Positions 62,710 through 64,000 of a stretch of 64,000 bases of DNA are shown here, in pieces. This DNA is from Tunturibacter empetritectus (GTDB taxonomy: Bacteria; Acidobacteriota; Terriglobia; Terriglobales; Acidobacteriaceae), in the NCBI RefSeq assembly GCF_040358985.1, contig NZ_CP132932.1, positions 1,674,001-1,738,000 on the forward strand. The letters run 5' to 3'. Numbering within the stretch: the first letter of the stretch is position 1; the number at the start of each line of letters is the position of its first letter. The notes under the pieces were generated by a model that had not been told where the DNA came from, ran no database searches, and worked only from the letters and a program-made list of their open reading frames with translations. The translations under genes and the position numbers were made by a program.

Positions 62710-62775
62710 GCGACCAACGGGAGCACCACGCGAAGCGGTATACAAGTCACGAAGTGACCGCCCCACGCGCAGTGG
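62710..62775. repeat. Palindromic element, half copy 5
   Basis: cgcgaccaacgggagcaccac, then gcgaagcggtatacaagtca and cgaagtgaccgcc: the right arm of the family without its left partner. It ends in cccacgcgcagtgggttttt, a 5-bp stem plus T-run that could terminate plus-strand transcription. It lies between the hpnI start and the end of the ABC permease gene. Confidence 0.8.
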
Positions 62776-62784
62776 GTTTTTGCG

Positions 62785-64000
62785 CTACTCATAACGCAAA
62801 GCCTCAATAGGATTCAGATTCGCCGCCTTCCAAGCCGGATAAATACCGAAGAGAAGTCCGATCCCGCACGAGCAGCAGAAGGCCAGCGCAACCCACAGCG
62901 CCGACAGCATCGACGGAAAGAAGAGATGCAGCACCAGAGCGATCGCACTGCCGATCAGCACGCCAATAATGCCGCCGACAGCGCACAGCGTAATGGCCTC
63001 CAGGGTGAACTGCGCGAGGATGGTCTGCTTGCTCGCGCCGATCGCCTTGCGCACCCCGATCTCCCGCGTTCGCTCCGTCACGCTGACCAGCATAATATTC
63101 ATCACACCCACGCCTCCCACCAGCAACGCCACGCTGGAGAGCGCAAACAGCAGTAAAAACAGGCCACCCGTAATCGTGGTCCACAAACGAGTCAGCGAAT
63201 CGGTTCCGAAGATCGCAAAGTTGTCCGGCGCCTCGTTCTTCACCTTCCGCCTGCGCCGTAGCAGCTCCTCCAGCTCATCCTGCACCAGCGTCTTGTTCTT
63301 TTGATCATCAAACTTCAGGCTGATCCAGTAGTCCAGTATCTCCGGGTGAATCTTATGGAACGTGGACACAGGGAAGAACGCCTTGTTGTCCTCCGGGTTC
63401 TTGCCTCCCCCAAACGCCTGTTTTTGTTTGTCCATCACCCCCACGACGGTAAACCTCATGCCCGCAATGGTCACCTCCTGGCCCACCGGATCCGTCGCGC
63501 CGAACAGCCCATCCGCCGTATCAATCCCCAGCACGACGACATTCGCCGCCCGCTCCACGTCGCTCTCGTTGAAGAACCGCCCATCCTTCAAGTTGAGCTC
63601 ATACACGTCCTTCACGCTGTCCGTATCTCCCTCCAGCAGCGTCCCCTCCATGATCTTGCTGCCGTATTTCACCGCGACCGTACCCTCCACCCCGGTCTTA
63701 TCCCGATACTGCAATCCAGGCGTCACAGCCACCACATGCGGCAACTCCTTCATCGCCATTGCATCCTCGTAGGTCAACTGCTTCCGCGTCAGCATCTCTG
63801 TCGTAGGCCGCACCCCAATAACCGGAAACCGGAAGACCCATATCACATTCGTCCCCAGCGACTCCACCAGGCCGGACACGCTCGAGTTCAATCCGTTAAT
63901 CACCGACGAGATGATAATCACCGTCATCACGCCAATCACAATTCCCAGAATCGTCAGGCCGCTACGCAGCTTGTTCGCCCGCAGCGTATCCAGAGCCATC
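62785..64000 (-). CDS. ABC transporter permease, MacB/FtsX type (partial, runs off window end)
   Basis: At least 404 residues visible. N-terminal part ALDTLRANKLRSGLTILGIV is the typical start of a MacB-like permease, and relatives have a few more residues before it, so the gene probably extends past 64000. A large periplasmic domain spans residues about 45-275. Three C-terminal helices include VGGVGVMNIMLVSVTERTRE and the FtsX ending YPAWKAANLNPIEALRYE. It works with an ATPase and a periplasmic adaptor, both presumably outside the window. Substrate unknown. Confidence 0.9.
   Translation of the reverse strand, partial: MALDTLRANKLRSGLTILGIVIGVMTVIIISSVINGLNSSVSGLVESLGTNVIWVFRFPVIGVRPTTEMLTRKQLTYEDAMAMKELPHVVAVTPGLQYRDKTGVEGTVAVKYGSKIMEGTLLEGDTDSVKDVYELNLKDGRFFNESDVERAANVVVLGIDTADGLFGATDPVGQEVTIAGMRFTVVGVMDKQKQAFGGGKNPEDNKAFFPVSTFHKIHPEILDYWISLKFDDQKNKTLVQDELEELLRRRRKVKNEAPDNFAIFGTDSLTRLWTTITGGLFLLLFALSSVALLVGGVGVMNIMLVSVTERTREIGVRKAIGASKQTILAQFTLEAITLCAVGGIIGVLIGSAIALVLHLFFPSMLSALWVALAFCCSCGIGLLFGIYPAWKAANLNPIEALRYE

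Noticed and set aside
1..64000. CRISPR array, prophage, integrase, restriction or toxin-antitoxin system
   Set aside because: I looked for regularly spaced repeats, recombinases and paired small genes with such signatures and found none.

Overview
The window is GC-rich bacterial DNA, and its gene content points to a soil acidobacterium of the Terriglobia/Acidobacteriaceae type. The taxonomic pointers are an Oar-like TonB-dependent receptor of about 1230 residues with an N-terminal carboxypeptidase-regulatory-like domain, large IPT/TIG lipoproteins, a HpnI-type hopanoid glycosyltransferase, Gram-negative envelope genes (lpxC, Sec, Ton, LolA-like lipoproteins) and many short dispersed intergenic repeats. 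The assignment is an inference from gene families; no rRNA or other phylogenetic marker is present. Nearly all of the window is ordinary chromosomal coding sequence. I see no prophage, integrase, transposase, CRISPR array, rRNA or tRNA.

Layout. 1-5.6 kb (minus strand): yajC-secD-secF followed by tonB-exbB-exbD-exbD, so the Sec accessory complex and the Ton energy-transducing complex lie in one co-directional block. 5.8-10.4 kb: a MmcQ/YjbR protein, an NTF2-like exported protein, a UPF0303/HbpS-like protein, a GT39-like membrane glycosyltransferase and tgt. 10.5-15.7 kb: a phosphoesterase lipoprotein, a Tat-exported CotA-like multicopper oxidase and a Tat-exported aldo/keto reductase. 15.9-25.9 kb: a LolA-like protein, an MFS exporter followed by a broken copy of its own 3' end, two convergent L,D-transpeptidases, a DUF2252 protein, an AI-2E/PerM exporter with an extra C-terminal domain and a CPBP protease. 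25.9-31.3 kb: a CADD-type protein (putative para-aminobenzoate synthesis), an outer-membrane beta-barrel translationally overlapping a PAP2/haloperoxidase lipoprotein, folK and lpxC. 31.4-37.9 kb: an M20 peptidase, maf, a YeaD-like mutarotase, a NIPSNAP protein, a nucleoside hydrolase with an atypical metal motif, a small exported protein and a possible NlpC/P60-like protein. 38-50.7 kb: the TonB receptor, an endonuclease III homologue, isoaspartyl peptidase, a KTSC protein, poxB, a CDP-alcohol phosphatidyltransferase, greA, mltG, a lipoprotein and two small secreted proteins. 50.8-64 kb: a Gfo/Idh/MocA dehydrogenase coupled to a 70-residue protein, a frameshifted alpha/beta hydrolase, alr, a VOC protein, a GDSL lipoprotein, a 1191-residue IPT/TIG lipoprotein, hpnI and a MacB-type ABC permease cut by the window edge.

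The most unusual signal is not a gene. It is a family of roughly 170-190 bp imperfect palindromes: three full copies (7368-7551, 45696-45879, 53104-53269) and two half copies (55361-55500, 62710-62775). All are placed just after gene 3' ends. The first copy has perfect 19-bp terminal inverted repeats and is flanked by an exact 18-bp direct repeat. The third copy supplies the C-terminal codons and stop of the frameshifted hydrolase. Several other dispersed motif families share the intergenic regions.
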